DNA from: Branchiostoma belcheri
Lineage: Eukaryota; Chordata; Leptocardii; Amphioxiformes; Branchiostomatidae
Assembly: GCF_001625305.1 (NCBI RefSeq)
Contig: NW_017803268.1
Coordinates: 2,027,334 to 2,091,333, forward strand
Direction of reading: 5' to 3'
DNA: 64,000 nucleotides
The translations under genes were made by a program, and so were the position numbers. How positions within the stretch are numbered: position 1 is the first letter of the stretch; every line of letters begins with the position of its first letter. The notes under the pieces were generated by a model that saw only the letters and a list, made by a program, of their open reading frames with translations, was not told the origin of the DNA and searched no databases. Positions 23,164 to 35,376 of this stretch are shown in pieces.

Positions 23164-23210
23164 TTTGAACGTTTAGTGAGTTACGTCATCAACATGTGAG
23201 GCAACATCAT
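23143..23210 (-). promoter_or_regulatory. TBC1D15 start region: TISU-like initiator and CRE-like site
   Basis: On the minus strand the start codon lies in CAAAATGGCGGC, 11 of 12 positions matching the TISU consensus SAASATGGCGGC known for genes with very short 5' UTRs. About 20 bases upstream is a CRE-like TGACGTAA (plus-strand TTACGTCA near 23182). Coding exon 1 is only 21 bases and ends at a good donor (GTGAGT). Confidence 0.6.
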
Positions 23211-23649
23211 CAGACTGTTCTATTATTTTCCACAGGTGGGGGATCTCCTAACTGTTTTGTATGTATGTGTTCATCATGTATGTCATATAAACTAAGATTT
23301 TTCAATTCATAAAACGATACAAAGTCTCAATTTTGTGTAAACCCTTGGTTACACATGAGGATATGAAGCTTTAAATATATATTGCTAGTATCGTTTATTT
23401 CCCCCTAAAAATAATGAGTCTAACCATAAGCTGCTGTTATGTGCCCTAAGATTCGAATCACTATGTCTTCTTCTAAAACGTTTTTACATTATAAAATTAC
23501 ATAGTCCTTTACTGATATTGCAATAATTTATTCAAACTATATGTGTAAAATATTGATTCTGTCAACATTTTGTTTTGAATACAATTTTGTTTATATAGAA
23601 TATTTGAGGCTCTGCTCGTATCGAGCCAGAAATAAGAAACTATGCTTAC

Positions 23650-23704
23650 GTCCAGGTCAATATCAAAACACAGAGGTCTGCCCGGAAGCGGGAACGTGGC
23701 TGCC
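23650..23704 (-). CDS. Possible isolated 55-base coding exon
   Basis: On the minus strand, an acceptor (GTGTGTTTTAG) and a donor (GTAAGC) bound a 55-base open segment reading AATFPLPGRPLCFDIDLD in the frame that ends in phase 0. It lies about 490 bases upstream of the TBC1D15 start codon. It could be an alternative 5' exon, since its phase matches TBC1D15 coding exon 2, or part of another minus-strand gene. I do not recognise the peptide, and splice sites of this quality arise by chance. Confidence 0.3.
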
Positions 23705-25644
23705 CTAAAACACACAAGGTATGTTTTCTCGATTTTCTGCAAATTTTATCCATCATTTTGAAGTTTTTCTGGACTTTCGTGATGCAGAAGCCTCAAATGA
23801 AGCTCCCTCTGTCCGTTAATTCTGTTTTAGATCGTTATGCATTGTGTGTACGCTATGGTCGTGTACTGTTATGTTTGAGTGTTTGTCTTAGGCTGACAAA
23901 GTGTGTACATTTCGTCAATAAACGATGTATAAATTGACCACATTTGGAGTGGCATGAGCCAGTTTAACTTCAGTTGCAAAGGGAAGGTAAACAGTAAGCC
24001 GGGAAAACAGTAAGGACTTGGAAAAAGGAAGAAGAAGAAGAAAATATACATCTGGTGTTGATCAGGGTCAATTAACGGTTAACATTTAAAAACGTTAACG
24101 TTGCATTTAATTTTAGCCCACGTTGGTTGCAGTACAAGTGTTATATTACCACAACGTATTTGACCTCCATACAGAAAATTTCTATACTCCCCAAGATATT
24201 GTATATTTGTTTGCAAATTCCAATAAATAAATAAACTTAGTCCTGAATATTCTCCCTTCTTGTTGACAATGCATTAAAAAAACAATTGCGAGCAAAATGA
24301 CTTGCAAAAATGAGGCAAAACTGTACGTCCGCTTGCATTGACAGATCAATAGTACTAGTATTTTTGTATGGCCTTGTTTGCTTTCGTCTATTGTTAAACA
24401 TGTATTGTACTACTAGACATTGGACCTTGATAACTTAACGTTACAGCAAAAGATATGTGTCTTAGTAAATAATTAAAATTGTGCAGTTCTGGTTAAAAGT
24501 GCTAATTGCCGGTGCATTCAATAATGTTTTGGCTAACACCATTATTTCTTGGACCACGTTCAAATTGTCCAAAGCAGTCGCCTGGAAAGAATGTAACGAG
24601 AAAATATAATTAGCTTCACAAACATTCATCTGTGCTCTACTGGCAAAGAATTCACGAGGGAGTGCATTTACCCAGAATTACACCCTTTAATTAGATGTTA
24701 CATGCTAAAGTAATACATAGTCATTTCAAAGATAGATGGACGTAACACAGTGTAATGGTATGTGAATGAATGATCTGTTATCATTGTAATTGTAGGCATA
24801 ATGTATATGTATTACAGGAAAATTTGACAAATGGTCTTATCATTTGTTATTTACTTATTCTATTTTTGGAAATCTACTATAGTATATGCATGCAAGTATT
24901 GTATATCAAAAAGGCACACAAAACCAAAACCTTTATTCTGTATAGCCTCCGATCCGTAGCAGGCTTATAGAACTGGGGGTTTGGTGGTCTTTGGCCATGT
25001 CGGCTGTTTTCTGATTAGCCCAGTTCTAAAAACGGGGGTACTAGTAATTCAACCAGGCCGGCTATGTTGTCTATATGCAATCAGACAATAGCACAAAAAA
25101 GCTCCCAAAGACCCTGAAGAAGACCCCCCAAACCCCCAGTTTTTGGCATGCTATGGAGGCTACTATTTTGAGAATTGAGAAACTGTAGACCAGCTTTACG
25201 TCGTTCTATCGGCAGTGCGTGAAGAGAAAAGAAGGGGTCTAATAATAACCACCTTGCCCTCAGGGATCTTCTGTCACTTCCGAGCAATTATGTAAGGACA
25301 CTTGTACGGCTTAAACATTAGAGGACAATGCTGTTTTGATGGCAACAAGAAGCGTTACACGATAATTATAGAGAGGGCTTCCTGGTCAGTCACAACAATT
25401 ACCGTCTAGAACGGAACACAAAAATTAGGTGATAGGGTGGTCACCTCTGTATCTGCCATCACAGGTAATTGGATCACATGTCGTTACAGGAAATGGCCCC
25501 TGAATAAAACAAAGGGTCTGGCGAGACTAGTCTGGGATACAGTACTTTGTAAAGATTGGTATTTTTTATGTGCAGGGCTTGAAATTCATTTTTGGGAATG
25601 GGTACACTGGTGCACCCAACCAAAGAAAAATAGAGGCACAAAAA
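23705..25644. other. AT-rich stretch without recognised genes
   Basis: Only short frames are seen. No repeat family of this window recurs here except unclassified AT-rich sequence. Confidence 0.45.
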
Positions 25645-25945
25645 TTTGAGGTGCACAATGTAAAATGTCTTAACTATCTTAATGAATTATCTTTAAATAA
25701 GAAAGATTTTATTCTGATAAAGTGATCTATGGAACAAAACAACAGTATTTTTGATTTCTAGAAAAGCACATAGATTTTGGCACCAAACTTGAGAAAAAAA
25801 TTTGAGGTGCCCAATGTAAAATGTCTTAACTATCTAAATGAATTATCTTTGAACAACAAAGATTTTATTCTGATAAAGTGATCTGTTGAACAAAACAACA
25901 GTATTTTTGATTTCTAGAAAGCACATAGATTTTGCCACCAAACAC
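25645..25945 (+). repeat. Tandem duplication, two units of about 156 bp
   Basis: TTTGAGGTGC(A/C)CAATGTAAAATGTCTT starts at 25645 and again at 25801. Both units continue through GATTTTATTCTGATAAAGTGATCT and TTTTTGATTTCTAGAAA. Non-coding. Confidence 0.85.
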
Positions 25946-28090
25946 CAGCATAGGTAACAAAATAATATTCTGTAACCTAATAGTACGAAAATGTAAATAT
26001 GAAAAAAATAATCTCAAGGGGACAATGTCATCCATGCAAATGCAGAAGCAGTTACCGGGTAAGGGATGCATGCTGCTGCATACTGCTGCATATTTAACAC
26101 CCCTGACCTAAACGTGCAGGAAAATTGGTCTGGTAGCTACCTAATAATTAATATTCATTCCTTGACAAAGACTGGTACCGTTCAGTGGAAAATTTGGGTA
26201 ACCGTAAGTCCCATATTGTCTGTTTTTGTTAGAATTGCAATTTAATTATGCTACAGCATAATTTCTAAAAACATAGAGGTATTTTTTCAACCTAATATGC
26301 TTTTTACAAAAAGGTATCATGAGCAAGACAAAAAATACAAGACAAGAGTAGGTCCATTTTCCATGGAACCTTCCGTAGCCAGTTCACCTATTCTTGACTG
26401 GCAGTTATGATTTTGCTGTGAGAAGATATATTTGAAGATCGATACACTACAGTTTTTGTGATGATGAAGGTCACAAAAGCAATTAACCCTCCAATACAGT
26501 AGCTGTATGTCAGCATCTTTATTGCACAATAGTAGCCAATAGTGCTGTGCGTATGATATTGCAATCATCATAAAATCCTTTTTCAATCGCAGGATTGTGG
26601 CAAATCCTTTTACAGTCTTTTATTTGGGTTAATCACAAATTGGGATCGAAATATTACCTGTCTGCATGTGCTGCCTAGTTTATTATAAAGGTTAAAGAAA
26701 TATGTCTATATTTAAACCTTGTCTCAACATCTGAGTACAGTATTCAGTAGAATTAACACCCCTGATATTGAATGGACTGGTCCAGTTTTTGATTGACAGG
26801 TACTAAGCACCATGAAATATCTGGTAAGCCTCCTGACCCTCCCTCCCTTCCATCACCATGGCAACCAGGGTCCAGCTGTCATCACCATAAAAGGGTTTAG
26901 ACAGAATAGATGGTATCAGGGCTCAGATCAAATGACACACAGCCTATCTGACAAGCATAAGTGCAATCTGGAGAACACTGCCTTTTCCCAGTTGTATGGA
27001 AACATGCTGAGGCAGTTTATCATGATGTGATATTGCCCCAGTTGCTTTGCAGGCATGCCCTCCCATTTGGTGCTTCTCTTGTGCTTGCAAGCCTCATGAA
27101 ATACTAGCAAGCAAAATATTGTTCCCTTCCAAAAACGAGTGGACAATTTTTGACTGGCACCTCTAAAATGGGACTGAAAATACGATATATTAATAGGAAA
27201 TAAATTTAGTCTATATGGTAACAGTGAGGAACAACTAGTGTATTCAGGGTAGGTTTTTTCCTGCTCTAATCAAGCCCCTAAATAAGTGCAGACATAAAGC
27301 TATCTAGCATGGCATTTAGCCTTTGCTTGGCATCCTTTCGTATTCAGCCCCCTGGTCCCTATTCAAGTCCTATCCTATTCTCGATGGGTACTGGATAGAA
27401 CTGTGCGGGCTACCACAGGAATTATATTGGGATAGATACCAGGCTAATCTGGAATGACTAACAAGAAAGGGTAGAAAGAAACTTTCTGAAGGTATTTCCG
27501 TAAGATATAAAATATTATATTGCTGTAGATATTTTGATTTGATAAAAAGATACTATGAGTATGACAGCGGTGGTGATAGCTTATGCTGGTATAAACTGGA
27601 TGCCGGACTGTATATGTAGTACTAGCATGAGTACGGCATTAAGCCAACGGGTTAGTATCACTCAATTAGGCTAATGGACACTTTCAGTGGACCTTTCTCA
27701 GTGGAAATTAGTCATTGCCGTTTCTACTGTGGGAAAGAACAGACCACTATCCCAGTAAGTACTGCAATATATCCGATTGAAGACCATGAACCCTGATTGA
27801 AGTGCCAGCCTGCGGCTGTCTTACTGAGGGATGACTGCGGTGTGAAAGATGTTGGTTATATAAATAGATGGCAGATTAGCTGGAGGATTATTAATTATAA
27901 AGTCAGCTCCAGGGCTCAAAATCCCTTTTCTGTTCTGGTTAGGTGCAGATCAATACAAAATATACCCGCACAAGTCCAATTTCTTTAATACAACATTAAC
28001 TTGGATATGCAGTAGCATTTCGAGTCCTGAGTTTGGTCCTAGACCAATCAACTGGTGTCAATACTTTGGGATTGAGAATGGAACACCTGT
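25946..28090. other. Stretch without recognised genes
   Basis: AT-rich sequence with short unsupported frames. No exon with both a coding signal and splice sites was found. Confidence 0.45.
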
Positions 28091-28094
28091 ACAG

Positions 28095-28172
28095 TACATT
28101 TGTTTGTTTGTTTGTTTGTTTATTTCGATCCCCATTAGTGCTTAAAAGCACTATTCTTCCTGGGGTCAATAA
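28095..28172 (-). mobile_element. 3' end fragment of a CR1/L2-type LINE or dependent SINE
   Basis: On the minus strand: GACCCCAGGAAGAATAGTGC, then a stem-loop (GTGCTTTTAAGCAC) and ATGGGGATCGAAATAAAC followed by (AAAC)n. This layout is typical of the 3' tails of CR1/L2-type non-LTR elements, from memory of such tails in fish. Only the tail is present. Confidence 0.55.
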
Positions 28173-29983
28173 CATGAAACATAAATAACAAAACTTGTAC
28201 ATTTGTAGCTGATATCAGTAAAAAAGTAAGGAAAATGATAGAGAGCTAGAGAGCTTGGTAATATTAGTATACTTTTAGCACATGTCATGTAAATTACTGT
28301 GATAGAAAATGTCATAAATTTGTGTGAAAATGTGTTTTCCTCAAACCTACAAAATTATGATATAAGGATCCAGTCCTTTTAGGTACTTAGCTATAGATTA
28401 CATAACATGCCATATATGGACTGTCTGAGTCAGGGATTCAAACTAAGCTTTTCCAGGAATTCAAACAAAAGCTTTTTACACTTACGATGTATAGGCTTCA
28501 AAGTTGATGGACAGAGATAGCCATGATCAAATGTTGAGATGAAATTGTATTCATATCTTTTATAAATGGCATACATGTACAATGTACTTGAGTACAATGT
28601 CAGTAAGGAATCTAATCTTTTTTTCAAGGTTCTTTGATGTGATCAAGGAGGTTAAAAATCAAGCAAGATTTCCAGACGGTACACTTTTCTTTGGGTTCAA
28701 TTTATTCAGTCAACCATGATCGTACAAAGGAAAGCATTTTTAGTATCAGCAAATGATGCAGAAAATTACCTAAAATGGGCATCCCCCCTTTTCCACCTTT
28801 GTCAACAAGCCCCAAACTAGACCTCCAGCTCATTTGTATTCTGGTCAGGCTGCACAAATTTGCTGCTCACTTTCCTCTGCTTCTCAGTCATTACGCCAGG
28901 AATGCAACAGTTACTGCGCTGTGAAATGTGAGTTGTCTTTTCTTGTTTCCACCTCAGGAGATAGAATCTTAAGTGAATCAGGTCCAAATTTGTAAATTAG
29001 GACTATGACAAATTGGGGGAACATGAAAAATTGTGTGACTAATATGATATTGTTTTTGTATGAATAACCAGCAGTAGAATCTGATCATATGAATTTGATG
29101 GGATGCCATATTCAATGTCTGATTGTGGTTGACTTGAATATTTGTCCTTTGCTCAGCCTATTAAATTGTGACTTTCATCTTCTTTTGCTTATGTTCATGA
29201 TAAGTAATGTGAGTGAACAAATCTCATGAGAAGTCAGGGGTTATGTCTCATATATCATAATCATCAATTTTGTGCTGAAGGACAAGATGGATGATTAGAT
29301 CATAACTGTCACTTACATGCAACAGTAGATTATTATCTTCTATGGTTCTGTCTACATGTGCATGTACACCTAGCAGTACCTTTGACTGTTTGTCATGTAT
29401 TGTAAAAAGCTTATAACAGTAACACAGTTCAAGGTGACGCAGGCATGCAACAGTTTCTCAAGACATTTTCATTTAAAAAAACGATCAAGCAATATTAATT
29501 TTCTTGTGACTTGGCACAATGTAAAAGATAAAGGTTCATGAATTTGAATCTGGGGAAAAACATACTGATTGCAGTGTTGAGATAGGTTAGTTGTGCACAT
29601 GAATATTCCTTCAGCACAGAGATGTTTTTCATGCTCAGTCTGTCTATCTCTGTGCCTTGTTTGTCAACAGTCTCTTTAGGTGGGGCTGGAGTTACCCAAC
29701 AGCTTCTGCTGTTTTTAGGTAGAAAACTCAGAGACTGACAGGTTACATTGTATCATTTTGAAAAACACTGTTTTCCACTGAGTAAGGGTTGCAGTTTTAT
29801 CATTCAATCAATCAATCAAACTATCAATCAATATTCAAGCATGATAGCCTCTTTTTACTCTTTCCCATTAACAGTAAGAGTTCAAAGCCAAATTTTAAAA
29901 GCAACTGACAACAGATCTACCTCCAGGTTTGTTGAACCCAATCCCTTGAAACATTCCTGTTCCTGGTTTTGGCACATTTTACC
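28173..29983. other. Stretch without recognised genes
   Basis: AT-rich; a short (TCAA)n run occurs near 29803-29830. No supported exon. Confidence 0.45.
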
Positions 29984-30404
29984 TAAGGCCACAGCAAGTA
30001 AATTTTATGGATGACATCCTCCGCAGACTCCAAATCTAATGTGAGCAGGCGGAAAAAAAAACAAGGCGGGCCGAAAAAAACAAGGTTCCTACAATTTGAA
30101 ATTTTGACTCAATCATTGTACAAACATTTTTGATTCAGTGGGTACATTCCCATATACACAGCCAGCATCACATATCACTGCATCAAAGTAAGAAACAAAA
30201 CATTAAATCAGAGCCTTTTCTTGTCTCCTCTCTTCATAGCTATCTGCCATCCACCTTCCGGCATGGCAACAGGCATCTTTGCCCATTTTCGGCATATTGG
30301 CCACTGTCAGAAGGCAACAAAATTTCTTGTTTTTTTTCCCAAAATCAGGCGAAAATTAATGCGTGCGCCGATGTCATCCATAAAAATTACTTGCTGTAGC
30401 CTAA
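29984..30404 (+). mobile_element. M3 family MITE
   Basis: Ends TAAGGCCACAGCAAGTAAAT and its near complement ATTACTTGCTGTAGCCTAA, extended by TTATGGATGACATC / GATGTCATCCATAA. About 420 bp, with a purine-rich GGCGGGCCGAAAAAAAC block inside. It is related to M2 in its GGCCACA terminus and G-C/A-rich blocks. A partial relative lies at about 57540-57637. Confidence 0.75.
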
Positions 30405-30721
30405 CTGGATAGTCCCAAAGTCAAGGGCGTGTGTTAAATGTACCTCACTTGGCTAACACAACAGCCCTTTTGGAAAGGCAAAGTGCCATTTGTGGGTAGG
30501 AGTCACTGGCAAGGTCAAGTGTCTGGTTACTGTACAGTTCTGCACGGGATTCAACGTTTAACTGAAGGGTGGGTCTGGAAACAGTGAGAAGGCCACAATT
30601 TGATTTGTTGGTTGTCAGTTTTCTTCAAAAAAAATATGAAGCGACAGGGTCCAAAAAAAAAAAAAAATAGAACAGACCTTGGCATCCTATGATAGCCCCA
30701 AATGCTATGATAGGAGAGTCA

Positions 30722-31086
30722 TAAGGCCACACCAATTTAATTTCTTGGTTAATGGATTTTTCTAGAAAAATAATGGAGCGGGCGGGCGAAAAAAAATAAA
30801 AATAAAAACAGGCCTAGGCATCCTATTATGGCCCAAAATGGTACAATAGGAGCCATGAAGTCAACACACCAGGCTGGTTCAAAATTTAAACAATGAATTT
30901 TGAACTTTTAATGATACCACTCCATTGGAAGATGGAATAACTGTAACAACTAGGAAGAAAAGGACTGTTTTCAACTGTTCAGGGCAAAATATAAGCATTT
31001 TGCAGTTGATTCTGAATTTTTATTTTTATTTTCAAATCAGAAAAAAATGAAGCGGGCGAATCCATTAACCAATTGGTGTGGCCTAA
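30722..31086 (+). mobile_element. M2 family MITE, copy 3
   Basis: Starts TAAGGCCACACCAATTTAAT and ends CCAATTGGTGTGGCCTAA. The interior matches the copies at 17321 and 20156. The right inverted repeat is shortened (part of the AAGAAATTAA block is missing). Confidence 0.85.
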
Positions 31087-31333
31087 AGTCAACATACCAG
31101 GCTACTTTGTAATTCAAGCAATGAATTTAAAACTTTTAAATCAAACCACTGCATTGATAGAAGGAAAAACTGTAACAACTCTGAAGAGAAGGGACTTCCT
31201 TCAACTGAGGGGGCCAAAATATGAGCATTTTGGAGTTGATTCAGAGGCTTACATGTTTTTTTTTTTTTTTTTACAAATCAGAAAAAAATGAAGTGGGCGA
31301 TTCCGTGAACCAAATTAAATTGGTGTGGCCTAA
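31087..31333 (+). mobile_element. M2 family MITE, copy 4 (left end missing)
   Basis: It follows copy 3 directly, repeats the interior from AGTCAACATACCAGGCT onward and ends AAATTGGTGTGGCCTAA. It has no left terminal repeat of its own, so the two copies share one terminus as in a tandem unit. Confidence 0.75.
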
Positions 31334-31599
31334 GGACAAATTTTCAACAAAAGCTTTTTTTATTTTTCAGAAATGCTGTTTACATCATATGGAAAAATAG
31401 ATTATTAGCCATTAGCCAATAATATGTAAAGTCCACACAATTCAGGAGTACTATGTACCCCTGCTATGTTGACTATTCTTAATAAAATTGAAATGTAAAA
31501 ATTGAAATTTCAAGATTTGTGTCTTCATGTTGTATCATTTATTACGACATGGAAGCAGGCAACTAAGTTTGGGTTGATAACTCTAATTCACTTTATTTT

Positions 31600-31796
31600 C
31601 ACGGAAGCACAAGTTCACAGTCTGAGAAGAAATTGAAGTGTTCAAGGAACAGTATGTTCACGATGACAGTAGGTGCAAAAAAGAAAGCCGGAGAATTATT
31701 TATTAATGGTTAATATGATAATTTTGCACTATAGAAGTGCCTGGGGAAACAGTGAACATAAAAATACAGTGAAAAAATCAGGAATTACAGTAGTTT
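31600..31796 (+). repeat. M4 interspersed repeat, copy 1
   Basis: Contains GTTCACAGTCTGAGAA, GGTGCAAAAAAGAAAGCCGG and AGAATTATTTATT, ending GAATTACAGTA. Related blocks are at 33425-33606 and 37080-37172. No coding capacity. Confidence 0.6.
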
Positions 31797-32926
31797 TTGT
31801 TACCATATGTCTCATTCTGTCTTACAATGCAACAAATTCATAGTCACGTCGTTTTATCAACCCATAAAAGAAGATAAAACTCTCTGCATAACCTGCACTT
31901 AAGTACAGACTTTAGATGCAGCACATGCATGTTTATTACACAGAAATCTCCCCAGGGAATGAATGCTTGAAGAAAGATCACTGGGCCAAATTCAAGTGCA
32001 GCCAGCTTAAGTGAATTCGAAAGTCTAGCAACGAAATCTTCAATACCCATCCAAGGTAATATTAGCGCTCTTTGATCTTTTTTGGCTGGATTTTTACCAA
32101 GGATTTCTCCAGAGCCTGTTCTAGGTCACCAGGCAGGTAAATTGTATCAATTTTAAAGGTTGTTGGTTCACATGAATTTAGCTTGACAGCGTAACTTTGA
32201 GCTTTGCAAAATGAAGCAAAATTTACATATTTTTCAGCCTAGTGGTTTGTAAAGTAGCAGTCTTAGAACTCACTCAAATAATCAATCTAAGAACTATAAA
32301 TGACACAACATTTATTTTTTGGTCATAGCCTTTTGTTTTATTTTGACTACCAGTAGTCACTCGTACATGTCTCCCTTCTTCCATGGTGAATATGGTTCAC
32401 ACATATTTTCATTCTGACAATTTTATCCACCCCCCTCCCCAAATCTCTCTTGGTACATCCCTAGATAAATTTTAATATCTTTCCATGCTAATTGGCTGCT
32501 TATTGTACAGATATGATCATAACTTCTATCCATAATTGTCTGTGGGGGAAAGAATATTTATGGCCATGTCGGCATAACCATTTTTATCCATTTCACGCCA
32601 AGATGAATATATCAAAAGCTGCAATGCATTTTCATCCATATGTCTATATTCTTCTCTTATCCCCGATAGAAGAAATTGCCTGTGAGGTGAAAAACGTGCA
32701 AACTATTGACAGCGTTTATGATTATTCATGCAACAAATGGAGAAATTTCATGGTGACATAGTCCCCTGCCCTTGTCACACGATTGACTTTCATCATGCAT
32801 AAGTGCTCCCCACATGTAATGGTGAACTTGGCATTCCCCCAAAGTGGCTCTCTCTGGGTGTTACAATAGTGACACTTGTGGAATATGGATTGGAAGAGGT
32901 GCATCAACTCTGACTAGTGATGCATA
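31797..32926. other. Stretch without recognised genes
   Basis: AT-rich sequence; the short frames in both strands show no domain or splice support. Confidence 0.45.
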
Positions 32927-33315
32927 CCTAAACCCAATTTTAGGTTCAGGTCCAGATTCAAGTCCAGAGGATTAGGTTCAGTTCCGTACTTGTAAGTCTG
33001 GATCTAAAGCCATGGCATTATATATATACAAAATTGCATGTTGGCAACCTTGCAATGTTGTCTGGGTGAAACTTTGGCCACACAACATGGAGTCCGGTAC
33101 TTGACAATGCCCGATGGCAATGTTTTCTTCATTTTGCAGCAAAGATTTTGCAATCTACGGAAGGTTTTAGGTGGTTTGGAAAGAAAAGGGGTATGTGAAA
33201 TGGTCTTTTATGGTAATAAGGCCGGACTCGGTTCTTGACTTTTAGGTTTTTTTGGACTTGAACCTAAACATTCTTACAAGTCCGGATCCAAGTCCAGTGA
33301 ACCGGTATGCATCAC
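32927..33315 (+). mobile_element. M1 family MITE, copy 4
   Basis: GTGATGCATACC to GGTATGCATCAC, about 389 bp, same orientation as copies 1 and 2. A (CT)n microsatellite (33328-33364) follows almost at once. Confidence 0.85.
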
Positions 33316-33327
33316 TAACTGAGGCTC

Positions 33328-33364
33328 TCTCTCTCTAGATCTCTCTCTCTCTCTCTCTCTCTCT
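33328..33364. repeat. (CT)n microsatellite
   Basis: A run of CT dinucleotides interrupted once by AGAT. Confidence 0.9.
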
Positions 33365-33424
33365 GCTGACTTGAAAGCAAAGTGATACAGCTACTAGAGA
33401 AAAAACAACCTGTTTAAATTCACT

Positions 33425-33606
33425 GGCAGTACAAAAGTTCACGGTCTGAGAGAAATGGACATGTTCGTGGAACTACTAGTATATGTTTCCGGTGGCAGCA
33501 AGTGCGGAAAAAAGAAAGTTGGAGAATTATTTATTCAGGGTAATGATAAGTTTGCGGTTCAGAAGTGACCACGAAAACCGCAAAATAAAAATTGTGAATT
33601 ACAGTA
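33425..33606 (+). repeat. M4 interspersed repeat, copy 2
   Basis: Same word order as the copy at 31600: GTTCACGGTCTGAGAG, AAGTGCGGAAAAAAGAAAG, GGAGAATTATTTATT, GAATTACAGTAT. Confidence 0.6.
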
Positions 33607-34189
33607 TCAGATAAGCATGCTAAAGGTGATGCATTCAATCTACAATTCCTTTTAACCATAAATATTCTTTGAAGTTTATTACAAACTGTCATGATTCAAT
33701 GTTAAGTATAATTTTTTTCTTTATAACAAGATGCATAATTAGCTCTAAGAATTTTGCATACACCCACGCAGGCCCCATACAGAGATGCAAGAGACAATAA
33801 AATATATGTTATTACTACTCAGAAATTAGGTGTCATCTTCTAAAAATGACTATAATGACATTCCCAACAAGTAGAATTTATCGAGAAAATCCTTCGCTGT
33901 AAAAGCAATTTAGTCATGCCGGGGAGGACTAAAAGACATGATATGGTTTTGAAACGCTCTTCCGTGTAACACCGTCGGTCCATATCTACATGTTCAGTCT
34001 CCGCAAAGTCTGCCCCGAGGTTTTGGCCTGCATCTCACATCCTGCCTGTTTCTGCTTCACAGAATACAAATCCAGGAGGGACACAAAGACAAGTGTAGCG
34101 GGGAGCTAATGTAATCATAGCGGAGAACCCCGAGCAAATCCTTGATTACAGTCTGGATCGGCAGCTCAGACTAATAAGACAGGAGGCCT

Positions 34190-34250
34190 TGGGCAGAGGG
34201 AAGGGACTGTAGACGCCAGACAGTTACACTTACAGCAGCTCACTGCGAAG
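34190..34250 (+). other. Possible 5' non-coding exon of the RSKR-like gene
   Basis: A GC-richer segment ends CTGCGAAG just before a strong donor (GTAAGG at 34251), about 1.1 kb upstream of the start codon. An acceptor (CTTCTTTTCAG) occurs at 35274. No transcript data, so this is only a plausible 5' UTR exon. Confidence 0.3.
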
Positions 34251-35130
34251 GTAAGGGTGTGTTTTTTTTGTCTGGAGCAGTGTTCTCATCAGTTTTCGCA
34301 CTTGAAAAAATAAACATCCTTTTTATGTAGTACATGTAGATGCATTCAAGATTTTTTGGTCAGAATGTCAGCATTACCTTACCTCAAAACTTCTGAAATA
34401 CCTGCACAAAAACAATTTATACAGTGTGTATTTCCAAATTTTTGTCTGCTAGTATTTCCAAAAAGTGTGTATTTTGTATTTCCTATCTTAATCTCCTCAA
34501 AAAGTGAAAAAATTATTTAGAGGTACCTAGGTTAGAATTTCACAGATCCACCTTTTTTTTCCCTCCACAATATAATAATGCCAACTACAGTTGAGTCTGG
34601 TGGAAATGTTGTTCTGCAGGCTTGTGAGCTTAAAGTTTTGGCAGACATCCATGTTTAAACTACTGCATCATTTAAAACAGCTGTATCAGACCTAGTCTTT
34701 GGTTGTCTGGCTTTTCTCCAAAGTCGATTGAAGTGCTTGTGGATAACAACAAGCTTTGTAGACTAGCTGGGAATAGGCCAAATTGGATAGCCACACCCTT
34801 TTCTGCAAAAGAAAACAAGACTTAAATGAAAACACAGAAATACAAAACTTCAACAGTATGCAGCCATTTTCTTATTGTTCGAATACTAGTTTTTATCCTT
34901 TGGTCAGAATTATTTTCCAATTAGCCCTTGTCCTGCTGGACTTTTTTAAATAATATTTTTAAGTAAATTGAAGTCGTAATCAGGTCACAGACCGCTGACT
35001 TTTTTTGCCCTGCGGTGGCGTAGTTACTTCCGCATTCGTTGCGTTTTGCTGCGGTGTGATGCATTGCACGAGAAACACCCCCAAATCGTACATACACAGG
35101 GCACTATATAGAACGTACTGTATGTGCAAC

Positions 35131-35154
35131 CCATATATATATATATATATATAT
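35131..35154. repeat. (TA)n microsatellite
   Basis: An uninterrupted AT/TA run flanked by CCC and GGG, so the whole block is palindromic. Confidence 0.9.
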
Positions 35155-35376
35155 GGGTCCCGCAGGACTAGGGTTAGGATCTAAAATAATGACTGTATTC
35201 TGTACTTTGATCTGCAAATCATGTGGCTAGGAATTTCTTGGAAAAGACTCTGAACCATAATCTCTTCTTTTCAGCAGGGGTTGTACAATGTTGTATGGAC
35301 TTGGGTGATGCCAGTCTTGCCTGCGTGGGCTGAAGGAAGGATGATGGCATCGTACCCCAACAGATAGCCTCTCGTC

